A stretch of DNA of 61,084 nucleotides from an uncultured Thermoguttaceae bacterium (GTDB lineage Bacteria > Planctomycetota > Planctomycetia > Pirellulales > Thermoguttaceae): assembly GCA_938042245.1 (NCBI GenBank), contig CALIRO010000008.1, forward strand, positions 1-61,084. Direction: 5' to 3'. The notes beneath the pieces are model-generated. The model was not told the origin of the DNA, did no database searches, and saw only the letters and a program-made list of their open reading frames with translations. Shown here piece by piece: positions 9,921 to 18,483 of this stretch (position 1 is the stretch's first letter; every line of letters begins with the position of its first letter). A program made the translations under genes and the position numbers.

Positions 9921-10061
9921 GTTTTTGGTTTTGTTGCCAAAACCAAAACCTCTTTAACACGTCCGCATGGGGGCTATCTGGGTTTGGATTGGAGAAGTCT
10001 GGTACAATGGAATAAGCAGACGATCATTCCACCCAATGAAAAAAGAAGAAAGGAGGTTTTG

Positions 10062-12359
10062 ATGCAAGGCAGACTGTTCCGGAGAGTCCGCGCCGGTTTT
10101 CGAGGATTTGGGGTTTTGGGGGCGGCGGTGTGGCTGCTGGGCGGATGGGCTCCAGAGGGCTTGGCGCAGAACTTCAAACGGGCCGGTACGGAGTTTCAGG
10201 CCCTTCGGCCGGTGCAGCTTACCCCAGCGGAACTTCGACCGATCATTGTGGTGGAGTTTTACCACCATGGTCAGATCAACGCCGAAGGGAGCAATGTACT
10301 GGTCTTTTGTCGAGCCACTCAAAAGGCGGTGCCTACCCGGCTGTTGCAGCTAGGGCCGGGCGATTTTTGCCGATTGGCGTTTGAAACGATACCTGGCCAG
10401 ACCGGGTACGAGATTTTTTACGGTGGCAATCCCCCGGAGCCCAGTGCCGTGCCCGCTTGGACCAACCGGGATGGCCTGCTATTGGAGACCCGGAAATACA
10501 AAGAGTGCAATCCTCATCAGTTGGAGTCGGTGCGGAAAGCCTTTGAATCTTCGGAGCGGATCGGCAGCGATTATGTGGACAATGTGTTTCATTCTCGGAA
10601 TCCATTTTCCCTGAAGCCGGGGCCCTTCCTGAGCCGATATAGTGGCTATTTGCACATTACGCAGCCGGGGACCTACGGCTTTTTCACCTCCAGCCAGGAC
10701 GCCAGTTTCCTTTTGATCGACGATAAGGAGGTAGTTTCCCATCCTGGGGTGCATGGACCGCATCATCAGGCCCGACCAGGCCTTCGCAAAGAGATCCAGC
10801 TCAAGGCGGGGGCACATAAGTTTGAATATTACCATGTAGCCGTGGGAGATTCAGCGATTATGGTAGCGGCCTGGGAGCCGTCGCCGGGGCCGCCCGATAA
10901 AGCCAAACCGTCCCAGATTCCGCCGGAGGCCTTCCGGGCCTATTCGGTCGGCCGAGCGGTGCCGGGAGTGGTGCAAATGAAAGACCACAAATTGTTTCCT
11001 GATTTTCAGTTTACGATTCGGGCGGATGTGCCCCTGCCGGATTCTGACGAACCGTTAATCGTCGTGGAGTTTAGGGACCTTTCGCCAAGTACGTTAACAG
11101 GGGGAGGGTCGGCCCGATGGGATTTCGGCGACGGGCAGACAGCCCAAGAGAATAATCTGTTCCATATTTATCTTCGGCCTGGGCTGTATACGGTCAAACT
11201 GAGCACCGGCCGCCGCACCGCCAAAGCGTTGGAAATGGTCAATCGGATTTACATCGACCGGCCCTTCCTGACCCGGCATGATGAAAAAAAACTTCCTACC
11301 TTGGACCAATGCCTGCCGATTTTGGACAGCTATGATGCCAGCAAGTTGGATGCGGCATCGCTTCGGCAATTGGTATTGGTCTATCAGTTCAAGGCGGATC
11401 AGGTAGCGGCGGCGTTTGAACCGTCTGGCCCAGCCAATCCGCAAGAAGGTACTTCCCCGGCCATCCTATTGTCTCCGGAGCAGGTGGCCAAGATGCGGGA
11501 GGCGGTTCGTCCCTGGATTCAAAAGGCGGTCAAGGCTGGGCAGGCGCCTTTCCTGACCGATTCCCCGGTCTCCCAAGATGCGGATCTGTACAGTTTGGTG
11601 CAGGTGGTCGGCCCGATGGCCAGGGATCAACTGGGCGATAGCCAACTGGCCTTTCACATTTGGCAAGGAGCCGCCGCCAAAATCAAAACCCCGGCGCAGC
11701 AAGGCCATTGCTTTGTCGAAGCCGCCGATATCCTCATCACCGATTTAGTGCAACCCGACAAGGCCAAACCGCTGCTGGAAGCCGCCGACAAACTCCTGGC
11801 CGATACCAAAATCGGTCTGCCCGCCAGCCGACTGCAAACCGTGTGGGGAGATTACTATGCAGCCACCGGCCAAGGCGAAAAGGCTCGCCAAGCCTACCGA
11901 AAAGCTGAGGAACTGCTTGGCACCTATAAATCCCATACCGAGCGCACCGCCTGGATGGGCGCCCATAGCCGATCCACCGAAGAATTCCTCAAAACCGGCC
12001 AACTAGAACGAGCCGCCGCCCAAATCCGCCAATGGCAACAAAATTTCCCCACCGAAAAGCTGGCCGGGTATCTGCATCTATTGTACGCTCGCTATTGGGC
12101 CGCCCGACGCATGTACGAACAGGTCCTGGGCCTGAACGAACAACTGCAAACCGCCGCCCCAGACGCCCCCTATGCCGACCAGTTGCTGCTTTTGTGCGCC
12201 GAATGCGAATGGGACCGAGGCCAAACCGACCGGGCCATCGCTACGCTGAAAGACCTCATAAACAAATATCCCGGTAGCCCCCTCGTCCCCGAAGCTAAAG
12301 ACTGGATCCAACGCATCCAATCCGGCACCAAAGCAAAACCGCCAAAAAGGAAACCATAA
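10062..12359 (+). CDS. Exported PA14-PKD-TPR protein
   Basis: ATG 10062 is preceded by a strong AGGAGG, so the longer open frame from 9654 through the repeats is rejected. The 765-residue protein starts with a signal peptide ending near GLAQ. A PA14-like carbohydrate-binding domain (YLHITQPGTYGFFTSSQDAS, residues about 185-280) is followed by a PKD domain with WDFGDG (about 330-395) and C-terminal TPR-like helices (about 580-755). It is probably an extracytoplasmic scaffold or sugar-binding protein acting beside the sulfatase upstream. No catalytic domain is recognised. An AAAAA tract at the very end would allow a -1 slip into a 3' frame that looks like a membrane segment (see 12299-12568). 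Confidence 0.85.
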   Translation: MQGRLFRRVRAGFRGFGVLGAAVWLLGGWAPEGLAQNFKRAGTEFQALRPVQLTPAELRPIIVVEFYHHGQINAEGSNVLVFCRATQKAVPTRLLQLGPGDFCRLAFETIPGQTGYEIFYGGNPPEPSAVPAWTNRDGLLLETRKYKECNPHQLESVRKAFESSERIGSDYVDNVFHSRNPFSLKPGPFLSRYSGYLHITQPGTYGFFTSSQDASFLLIDDKEVVSHPGVHGPHHQARPGLRKEIQLKAGAHKFEYYHVAVGDSAIMVAAWEPSPGPPDKAKPSQIPPEAFRAYSVGRAVPGVVQMKDHKLFPDFQFTIRADVPLPDSDEPLIVVEFRDLSPSTLTGGGSARWDFGDGQTAQENNLFHIYLRPGLYTVKLSTGRRTAKALEMVNRIYIDRPFLTRHDEKKLPTLDQCLPILDSYDASKLDAASLRQLVLVYQFKADQVAAAFEPSGPANPQEGTSPAILLSPEQVAKMREAVRPWIQKAVKAGQAPFLTDSPVSQDADLYSLVQVVGPMARDQLGDSQLAFHIWQGAAAKIKTPAQQGHCFVEAADILITDLVQPDKAKPLLEAADKLLADTKIGLPASRLQTVWGDYYAATGQGEKARQAYRKAEELLGTYKSHTERTAWMGAHSRSTEEFLKTGQLERAAAQIRQWQQNFPTEKLAGYLHLLYARYWAARRMYEQVLGLNEQLQTAAPDAPYADQLLLLCAECEWDRGQTDRAIATLKDLINKYPGSPLVPEAKDWIQRIQSGTKAKPPKRKP

Positions 12360-12568
12360 GTGCCTATCTGTTAAAAATATCAATATTCCTAGGAGATTGG
12401 CGACGGCGCGCATTTCCTTATTGGGGATGGACTGTCAGTTTCGCCCCGGCGTTTTGGATTCTCCTGGTGGTTTTTGGGCTTCGGCGCTGGCGTTTTGGCG
12501 ATTTTTATCATTTCTTTTGTTTCGAGCGGGTTCGAGGAAAATACAGCCAGTTATCCTGTTTAGTATGA
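12299..12568 (+). other. Open frame overlapping the PA14 gene end, encoding a membrane-like segment, no start codon
   Basis: In the -1 frame relative to the PA14 gene, this stretch is open for 89 codons and encodes a hydrophobic helix (SFAPAFWILLVVFGLRRW) flanked by aromatic and basic residues. It has no ATG, GTG or TTG with a ribosome binding site. It could be a chance frame, a remnant, or an extension reached by slippage on the A5 tract in CCA-AAA-AGG near 12341-12349. Confidence 0.25.
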
Positions 12569-12797
12569 GTTAGGAGGGAGTATGGGTTAGGGGAGTGTTT
12601 TTCCGGGGGACTCAACATTAGCAAACTTCGATCTGAGCGATTAGCCAGAGTGCTACTCGGTTTTCCGAAAAGCTGGGGGACCTCCGGAAGTAATTGTTCA
12701 TTCTGGCGTTGCAGGAAAAAATAGTGCGGCGGAGGGAGCCGATGGATGGAGCAAAGCGGTGCACTGAGGAGGCCAACGGCCCGAGGCAATAAGCCCC
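12569..12797. other. Spacer before the small minus-strand gene
   Basis: Together with the preceding unexplained frame this makes about 440 bp between the PA14 gene and the small gene at 12798. I see no terminator with a T-run and no further gene. Confidence 0.35.
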
Positions 12798-13025
12798 TCA
12801 GACCCAATCGAGGCCGGTTTCGCGCTTGATGCGTTCTTCAAAGTCGCCCAAAAATCCGCCGATCACATCCCAACGGTCGCGCCGGCGGAGTTCGATATCC
12901 CCCTGTTTATTGACCCGGACAATACTTTTGGGGGTCAGGCCCACCTTGGCTAACTCCTCCGGATCCGGGCCCCCTTCTGCCACGATCTGCAACAGGGTTT
13001 GTCCGGTCATTTCGATAAATGGCAT
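12798..13025 (-). CDS. Small conserved-looking protein of unknown function (75 aa)
   Basis: I do not recognise a family. The protein begins MPFIEMTGQTLLQIV and is charged and non-membrane, ending in KRETGLDWV. ATG 13025 has AGGAGGGG at good spacing, which decides the start; the frame is open upstream but the extra part is not protein-like. It lies 169 bp downstream of the fur-family gene on the same strand and may belong to that transcript. The segment VGLTPKSIVRVNKQGDIELR resembles a small beta-rich regulator, but that is only an impression. Confidence 0.65.
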   Translation of the reverse strand: MPFIEMTGQTLLQIVAEGGPDPEELAKVGLTPKSIVRVNKQGDIELRRRDRWDVIGGFLGDFEERIKRETGLDWV

Positions 13026-13194
13026 CGGTAAGCCCCTCCTAGCTGGGTTCCATTTGCTTTTTATCTTAACGGGTTTTTGCCGAGGATCAACCCACCGGAG
13101 GCATTCAGAAAGGCTCAAGGAAAAGAGGGCACCCAGACCACGGCAGCGCAGGGCCCTAAACGCAAATCGAACGGTGCAGCTGCTTGGACTGGGC

Positions 13195-13707
13195 TCAGCC
13201 GCTGGGCCTGGAAGATTGTTCCGCAGAAGGCAACATCCCTTGCCGTCGGCACTCCGCACAGCGACCGGTTACAAAAAGCCGGTGGCTGGCTATTTCAAAA
13301 TCATACTCCTGGGCTACCCGAGCACACAGCCGGGCAATGGCCTGGCTATGGAATTCGATCAGCCGATTGCACGACTGACAATATAAATGATCATGCTGAG
13401 GATATCCGTAGTTATGTTCATAGATATTTCGGCCGCCCAGGGGCATCTTTTTCAGCAGCCCTGCTTCGTCCAACTCGGCCAAGGTGCGATAAACAGTTGG
13501 CCGCGACACCTTGCGCCGGGCAATCAGTTCCTGAAGATGGTCGAGCAACTCTTCGGCGTCGAAATGGTCGTGATGGCTGAATACCTGTTCAACAATCAAA
13601 CGCCTTTGCATCGTCAGCCGTTTGCCCCGAGTGCGCAAAAACTGGGCAAACCGCTCCAACGGCGTCAGAGCCACCCGAACCGATCGAAGCGCATACCGGC
13701 CAGCCAT
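13195..13707 (-). CDS. Fur-family metal-dependent transcriptional repressor
   Basis: The 170-residue protein has the Fur winged helix (RLTMQRRLIVEQVF, then SRPTVYRTLAELDEAGLL as recognition helix). In the dimerisation domain, HDHLYCQSC (C110 and C113) and CAEC (C150 and C153) form the structural zinc site, and nearby histidines can bind the regulatory metal. Whether it senses iron, zinc, manganese or peroxide cannot be told from sequence alone. Its ATG directly follows the stop codon of the flgM-like gene, so the two are translated from one message, with little independent ribosome binding site visible. Confidence 0.9.
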   Translation of the reverse strand: MAGRYALRSVRVALTPLERFAQFLRTRGKRLTMQRRLIVEQVFSHHDHFDAEELLDHLQELIARRKVSRPTVYRTLAELDEAGLLKKMPLGGRNIYEHNYGYPQHDHLYCQSCNRLIEFHSQAIARLCARVAQEYDFEIASHRLFVTGRCAECRRQGMLPSAEQSSRPSG

Positions 13708-13986
13708 TTAGCCGATTTCATCTAACAGACGATCCAGAGCAATCTCTAGCTTTTCGGGGGTTTCATAGGTGCCGGCAGCAATTTCTGCCCGGATTCGGGC
13801 CACCAGATCCGTCCGAATCCCCGGCGTCTGCCGAGCCCTTTCTAACGCCTCGGCTGCTTCGGAAATGGTCAGTTCATCCTGAATCGGCCCTGCGGGCGCC
13901 GGACCGGCAGCCTGCTCCAGGCGAACCCCATGAGGCGGCCCGATCGGCTGCGCCCCATGCACACGGTGCGGACCGTAAATCTCCAT
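13708..13986 (-). CDS. flgM: FlgM-family anti-sigma factor
   Basis: The 92-residue protein has a disordered Pro/Gly-rich N-terminal half and a C-terminal FlgM-type region: SEAAEALERARQTPGIRTDL, then a YETPEKLEIALDRLLDEI helix. FlgM binds and holds the flagellar sigma factor (sigma-28) until the hook is complete. AGGAAAGG precedes ATG 13986. No flagellar gene lies nearby; instead it forms a two-gene operon with a Fur-family regulator. Confidence 0.8.
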   Translation of the reverse strand: MEIYGPHRVHGAQPIGPPHGVRLEQAAGPAPAGPIQDELTISEAAEALERARQTPGIRTDLVARIRAEIAAGTYETPEKLEIALDRLLDEIG

Positions 13987-15003
13987 CGTCCTTTCCTCCG
14001 AAGCCCAAAAAGGCCAAAAAAGACCTCCCTCCCTTATCTGCTCAATTTTACTTTATTTTCCTCCCCTTTTGCCACCCCCCGCTTGGTATTATATCCCCCA
14101 CCGTGTAGAGCCTCTAACAACCGACCTTTTTCCCACTATCTGCCGAGAATAGGGGCCAGTTGAGCCGGTAGAGGGTTGAAGCTTTCGAATTTTTCTTTTC
14201 TGACATATCCGCAGAACGTTTCAACCCGGTTTCTCAACGTCCCTGCCGGCCAGTGCCACCCTACCACGCGCTCCGACGCATTGGGTATCCATCCCTCTTA
14301 TCGACCGGGCCTGGGGCCTCCATCAGTCGAACCCCTAATGAGCACATGGTATCAACCGGGATTTACCAGACGTTTTATAGAAACATTACCGACTAGGTGC
14401 AAGCTCCTTTTTGGGCCATCTGGGCGATCCCGACCGAGGGCACATTCTTGGTGCCAATTAGAAAGAAAATGTTTTCTTGCTTTTTTGGAACAATTCCGCC
14501 CAATAGAGCGTGTTTCTCCTTATCCCAGCGGAAGCGCACGATCTGAAAACAACGCCTCTGGCCACCCAGCCAGAGGCCCAGCAGCGAAGCAGGCCGCCAG
14601 GAGCCTCGCATCCCGAATGCCACCAACCTGTGGTAGATCGGGCAAAGCCCCCGGAGGGTGCACTCCTCCTCCGATGTACGCTCCTGGGCCTAAGTAGGTT
14701 CGCTCCAGGTTGCCTCCAAAACCGAAAGTCGGCCCCGGAACCGGAGGGCCTGTGGCCGAGCCGGAAGCTCCTCCTTGCTAACCCAGAAAGAAGGCCTCAG
14801 TCGGCAGTAAAATCGGCACTGAGTATAAAAGAGAAGGGAACATCCTACAAGAGAATATCTTAGGATTTTCCAGAGGCCGATGGCCTGGCAGGTTCGAGGA
14901 GGCCCATTTCCAAATAAGAAGAGCTCCACAGAACAATGGGCTGAGAGCAACTAGAAGGAGCTTTCCATGGATAAACTAGTGGGTTTGGGGAAAATAGGCA
15001 GTC
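13987..15003. other. 1-kb spacer without a firm gene
   Basis: The flgM promoter should lie at the left end. Open frames of up to 173 codons on the plus strand lack protein-like composition and ribosome binding sites. The only suggestive coding trace is the interrupted minus-strand frame at 14520-14843, listed separately. Confidence 0.45.
14520..14843 (-). pseudogene. Possible interrupted Gly/Pro-rich exported peptide gene (in-frame TAG)
   Basis: ATG 14843 opens a hydrophobic 21-codon segment (MFPSLLYSVPILL...), then meets TAG at 14778-14780. The same frame continues for 85 sense codons with Gly/Pro-rich sequence (GPTFGFGGN, LGPGAYIGGGVHPPG) to TAA at 14520. Planctomycete secreted proteins often have such tails. 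It may be a decayed small exported protein or chance. Confidence 0.2.
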
Positions 15004-16446
15004 CTACCGTTGCCAAATTAGGCCTAAAGAAAGCCCCTGATAATAGACAATTCCATTGGTGTTGACCCGGTTGTCGGGATTGGGGTGGAACTTGAGTTGT
15101 TCGGGGGCCAAAGCCACCCCCACAGCCCACATCATATCCCAAGAGGCCCGCAGAGAAAGATTCGGCCGCAGATGGTAGTAGCCGACCACCGAGACCTCCC
15201 CCAACAAGGCTACATCATCTTCCCGGTCCCGAAGCAGCACATCAAAGGAGGTCCCCGTGACGGGATCAGAGGCACGGATTCGGCTGGTTTGCCCGGCGAA
15301 ATTGATGGCCGGAACCACCTTGCATTCAGCGCCCCACTCTACCGTACATTGCCTATATTTCACATCTAGCCCAAACTGAAGCCCCAGCATCTCATTGTAG
15401 GTATCCACATCGTAGCGGCCCCAGGTGCTTACTTGCTGAGTAGGATTTCCTTGGGAATCAAAATATTCGGTTGCCCCTTCCGCCAAAAAGTTACACTGCT
15501 CCTGAAGCGTAAAATACCGAATTCCCACCAGATAGGTACCATAGATGCCCGGTTGGCACTGCCGGCGCCAATGGCCGTTGGGGAGTAATACAATTCGGTC
15601 TGGTCGGCCTCGGGGCACAATCCGCAGATTCACCTCCACATTATGCAGACGAGATTCATAGTAGAGCTGATGATGATCCGCCCGGTCAAACCCGCCAATG
15701 CCGCTAAACATCCCCTGGCGATCATCGGTATAAGGGGTAAATAGGTTCCCAAAGGTAACCGTCTGGGCATTGGCCCCACTGCCGATGGTAGAACTAAGCC
15801 GCTGCGTAGCATACACATCCCGTGCTTGCCGCCAGGTATTGAACCCAAAATAGATGCCTTCCAGATAAAGGTCTGTGTTCTCCCGAGCCGGCCGAAGATA
15901 ATGGCGCAGGGTGGCCCCATAGCCGGCTGCCACATCAAAACTGGGACTCCGAGTCCCCATGACGCCAGTGGTGTAGAAAACTTGCTCATTATCGACCGTG
16001 GCAAACCCCCCTAATCCACTGGTGCGCATGCGTCGGGGCCGGGACCGATGCCAAATAGTAACCCGTTGGTCGATGTACCAATCGGGCCGAAAGTTGGCAC
16101 CATGACCACATAGATCACAAAACGGCCCCACTCCCATCAGTTCCTCTTCCAGCAAAGGATACGATTCGTTTACTGCAGATTCGGGAAAGGGCAGGTTTTG
16201 GGGGGGGAGACGTTCTAATCCTATTTCTGGGGGGGCTTCTGGTACCTCGGAAGCCAGCCTTTCGTTGGGCTGGCTGGGAATTATCCTTTCCGATTCAAAA
16301 GAGGTTTGCCGGATTCTGCTTGGCGGATACTCCGGAGCCCCTGGCCAACGGATATCCCCACCAAGCTGCTGGCCTTGGGCCCAACAGGCTATCGCCAGCA
16401 GGCTTATCAATCCCATGATCAACCGACATCCGTTTTTCCCGCACAT
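15004..16446 (-). CDS. BBP7-family planctomycete outer-membrane beta-barrel protein
   Basis: The 480-residue protein has a signal peptide (MGLISLLAIACWAQG region), a proline-rich spacer, then CDLCGHG followed by FRPDWYIDQRVTIWH, and a long series of amphipathic strands. Examples are LRHYLRPARENTDLYLEGI, YLVGIRYFTLQEQ and VSVVGYYHLRPNLSLRASWD. The C-terminus ends in GLSLGLIWQR with an aromatic-containing last strand. This is the pattern of the planctomycete-specific putative barrel porin family BBP7 (Pfam PF07585), of normal length, placed in the outer membrane. ATG 16446 has AGGG upstream; ATG 16416 is an alternative. Transport function is unknown. Confidence 0.85.
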   Translation of the reverse strand: MCGKNGCRLIMGLISLLAIACWAQGQQLGGDIRWPGAPEYPPSRIRQTSFESERIIPSQPNERLASEVPEAPPEIGLERLPPQNLPFPESAVNESYPLLEEELMGVGPFCDLCGHGANFRPDWYIDQRVTIWHRSRPRRMRTSGLGGFATVDNEQVFYTTGVMGTRSPSFDVAAGYGATLRHYLRPARENTDLYLEGIYFGFNTWRQARDVYATQRLSSTIGSGANAQTVTFGNLFTPYTDDRQGMFSGIGGFDRADHHQLYYESRLHNVEVNLRIVPRGRPDRIVLLPNGHWRRQCQPGIYGTYLVGIRYFTLQEQCNFLAEGATEYFDSQGNPTQQVSTWGRYDVDTYNEMLGLQFGLDVKYRQCTVEWGAECKVVPAINFAGQTSRIRASDPVTGTSFDVLLRDREDDVALLGEVSVVGYYHLRPNLSLRASWDMMWAVGVALAPEQLKFHPNPDNRVNTNGIVYYQGLSLGLIWQR

Positions 16447-17075
16447 TTTTTTGCCCTACCAAATGGTGTTGGCACACTCCAGCTTATAGAATCAAATGGA
16501 ATGGACAGCTCTTAACCGGACACTCCAAAGGGGGTTTGGTTTCGGGGAGATTCTTTCGGCGTTCTAGGGGGAGGCCCTAGCCGATTTCCGGCTCGCAACC
16601 CCTGTCAATCCCACATTGGGAGGCGTCATGATCTTGTTTGCCCGGATGAGGCGGAAGGACCTCCTTTACGAGGATTTGCCGGAGGGTAAATCGGCAAAAT
16701 CCGGGCTAGAACAAAAGGAATAATCGTTAAAATCCGAAAAGTATTTTCAGAATACGTTATTGATATTCTTTTCCCAAAATATTTAAATTATGTATTTTGT
16801 GTAGATTGCCAATTGCGAATGACTCCTAAAACTTCTGCTCCCTTGGAAGTTGGAAGCAAACCTCCCCCAATCGTTAAATCTCAATCCTGGGAAGGATTAC
16901 CCCACCAGATTGTAAATACGGTGCAGCCCCTCAAAAGAGGGTCAGCCCCGGCAAAAGCCGGAATCCCTCCTCCAACCCCCTGTGCCTTGACAACCAAATA
17001 AATCCACAATGAGGAGGGCTTTCTTCTATGGAATTGGGTAGGTAAATTAGGCACCATTTGCAAGGGACCTGCACG
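16447..17075. other. Divergent intergenic region, partly AT-rich
   Basis: It separates the barrel gene from aroH and must hold promoters for both. About 16730-16810 is AT-rich against the surrounding GC-rich DNA. At about 16937-16971 a GAGGG...CCCTC arm pair encloses the hairpin CCGGC-AAAA-GCCGG. A 60-codon plus-strand frame from 16819 is not convincing. Confidence 0.45.
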
Positions 17076-17549
17076 ATGCCATGCCGGGGAGTTCGCGGAG
17101 CAACGACCGCCGATGCGAACACTACCGAGGCCATTCTGACGGCCACCCGTCAACTGTTGGCGTTGATGATTCGGCAAAACGGCATCCAGAAAGAAGACGT
17201 GGCCAGTGCCATTTTTACGACCACCAAGGATTTGGATGCGGAGTTTCCTGCTTTGGCAGCCCGGCAGTTGGGCTGGCTAGATGTGCCGCTTCTGTGCGCC
17301 TACGAACTGAGCGTTCCGGGGGCCTTAGAACGGTGCATTCGGATACTGATCCATTGGAATACCGATAAACCGGCCCATGAAATCGTGCATGTGTATATTA
17401 AAGGAGCGGTGGATCTTCGGCCGGATCTATCGAAGTTGCCCCCGGTCGATTGGGAGGAATTGGAACGCTGGATTCAAGCCCATCTGAACACCCAGGCCCG
17501 TTCCATCCGCAAACCCCCTCCTCCGGAGTTACCCAAACAGTTCCGGTAA
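17076..17549 (+). CDS. aroH: Chorismate mutase, AroH type
   Basis: The enzyme converts chorismate to prephenate on the way to phenylalanine and tyrosine. The N-terminus [14 protein letters not shown] and the segment [19 protein letters not shown] match the monofunctional AroH trimer family and carry the active-site arginines. Length is 157 residues, longer than the usual about 125 because of a Lys/Pro-rich C-terminal tail. ATG 17076 follows AAGGGA and matches the conserved start; a TTG at 17058 is less likely. A mini-ORF chain and mntP follow on the same strand. Confidence 0.9.
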   Translation: MPCRGVRGATTADANTTEAILTATRQLLALMIRQNGIQKEDVASAIFTTTKDLDAEFPALAARQLGWLDVPLLCAYELSVPGALERCIRILIHWNTDKPAHEIVHVYIKGAVDLRPDLSKLPPVDWEELERWIQAHLNTQARSIRKPPPPELPKQFR

Positions 17550-17580
17550 CCATGACCACTTGTCTGGAAGGGAGTGCCTG

Positions 17581-17676
17581 ATGATGGCTTATCCTCAGCC
17601 CCGTTCCGTGCAGGCGCCGGTGATCTCTAGCCCGGGCAGGCCTAGTGAGGAGGGAACCTCCCGGTGCCTGGGTTAA
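17581..17676 (+). CDS. Putative 31-codon leader ORF before mntP
   Basis: ATG 17581 is preceded by GGAAGGGAG at six bases, a very good ribosome binding site. The 31-codon frame ends in TAA at 17674-17676, which overlaps an in-frame mntP ATG (TAATG). Upstream, a 9-codon frame (17552-17581), starting two bases after the aroH stop, ends in a TGA that overlaps ATG 17581. The peptide (MMAYPQPRSVQAPVISS...) resembles nothing known. The arrangement suggests translational coupling, but chance is possible. Confidence 0.4.
   Translation: MMAYPQPRSVQAPVISSPGRPSEEGTSRCLG
17631..17672 (+). promoter_or_regulatory. Hairpin enclosing the mntP ribosome binding site
   Basis: The arms CCCGGGCA (17631-17638) and TGCCTGGG (17665-17672) pair with one G-U. 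Inside, GGAGG (17649-17653), the mntP Shine-Dalgarno, pairs with CCTCC (17657-17661) around a three-base loop. The structure would hide the site and the GTG start at 17664. It does not look like the known yybP-ykoY manganese riboswitch. Confidence 0.45.
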
Positions 17677-18296
17677 TGCTGGGCAATTCCAAACTCCTAG
17701 AGGAGGGTCTGAGTCGGCTGGTGGCGGGCCTTTTACCCTGGCTGACTCTGGCTGGTTTGGCCCTGGGACTGGCCATGGACGCCCTGGCGGTGGCAATTGC
17801 CGTCGGATTGGTTTTGGGTCAGGTGCATTTTCGACAGACGTTTCGCTTGGCCTTCCACTTTGGACTCTTCCAGTTTTTTATGCCCCTTTTGGGATGCGCT
17901 GCCGGGACCGGCTTGACGCACTGGATCGCCCACTATGATCACTGGCTGGCCTTTTTGGTCTTGGCCTATGTGGGCGGCCGGATGATCTGGGAGGCCCGAA
18001 AACCAAAGGAATTGCGGTTTGCTGGGGATCCCACCCGGGGCTGGATGCTGGTAACGCTTTCGGTGGCTACCAGTTTGGACGCCTTTGCCGTGGGGCTTGG
18101 CTGGGGCATGGTCGAAGAGAACCTCTGGCTGGGAGCGGTCGTTATCGGATTGGTTGCCGGGCTGATGACCACTCTTGGCCTTCGCTACGGAAGCCGACTA
18201 GGCGCCCGCTGGGGCCGACGGGCTGAAACCGCCGGCGGAGTGCTGCTGATCTTGATCGGCCTGAAAATTCTGCTAGAACACGGCTTGGCCATCTAG
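17664..18296 (+). CDS. mntP: Manganese efflux pump MntP
   Basis: A roughly 210-residue inner-membrane protein with six predicted helices in two related halves. The acidic motifs GLAMDALAVAIAVG and ATSLDAFAVGLG are the hallmarks of MntP (DUF204) and supply the aspartates for Mn(II) export. GTG 17664 has AGGAGG at about ten bases; ATG 17676 overlaps the stop of an upstream mini-ORF and is an alternative start by coupling. A Fur-family regulator 4 kb away could be metal-linked, but no binding box was identified. The gene may be cotranscribed with aroH. Confidence 0.9.
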   Translation: MPGLMLGNSKLLEEGLSRLVAGLLPWLTLAGLALGLAMDALAVAIAVGLVLGQVHFRQTFRLAFHFGLFQFFMPLLGCAAGTGLTHWIAHYDHWLAFLVLAYVGGRMIWEARKPKELRFAGDPTRGWMLVTLSVATSLDAFAVGLGWGMVEENLWLGAVVIGLVAGLMTTLGLRYGSRLGARWGRRAETAGGVLLILIGLKILLEHGLAI

Positions 18297-18483
18297 CCTT
18301 TTTCGGTATCCTTCTGGCGATCAACCTTTCGTCGTTCCCCCCCAGCAAAGCCAGAGTAAGAACTTCTCCCCCTCTTCCATGCCTGCTATATTGAGGCTAG
18401 GAAGAATAATCCCCCTAGGAGGTTTTCGGGATAAAGTGTACCCATTTTTAATGAGGTGTGTCTATTTTGAAGGATGGCGGTCT

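Noticed and set aside
14176..14697. 173-codon plus-strand frame in the 14-kb spacer
   Set aside because: Random-looking composition, no ribosome binding site and no domain.
17550..17663. yybP-ykoY manganese riboswitch before mntP
   Set aside because: The conserved loop motifs of that riboswitch were not found; only a ribosome-site hairpin and mini-ORFs are visible.
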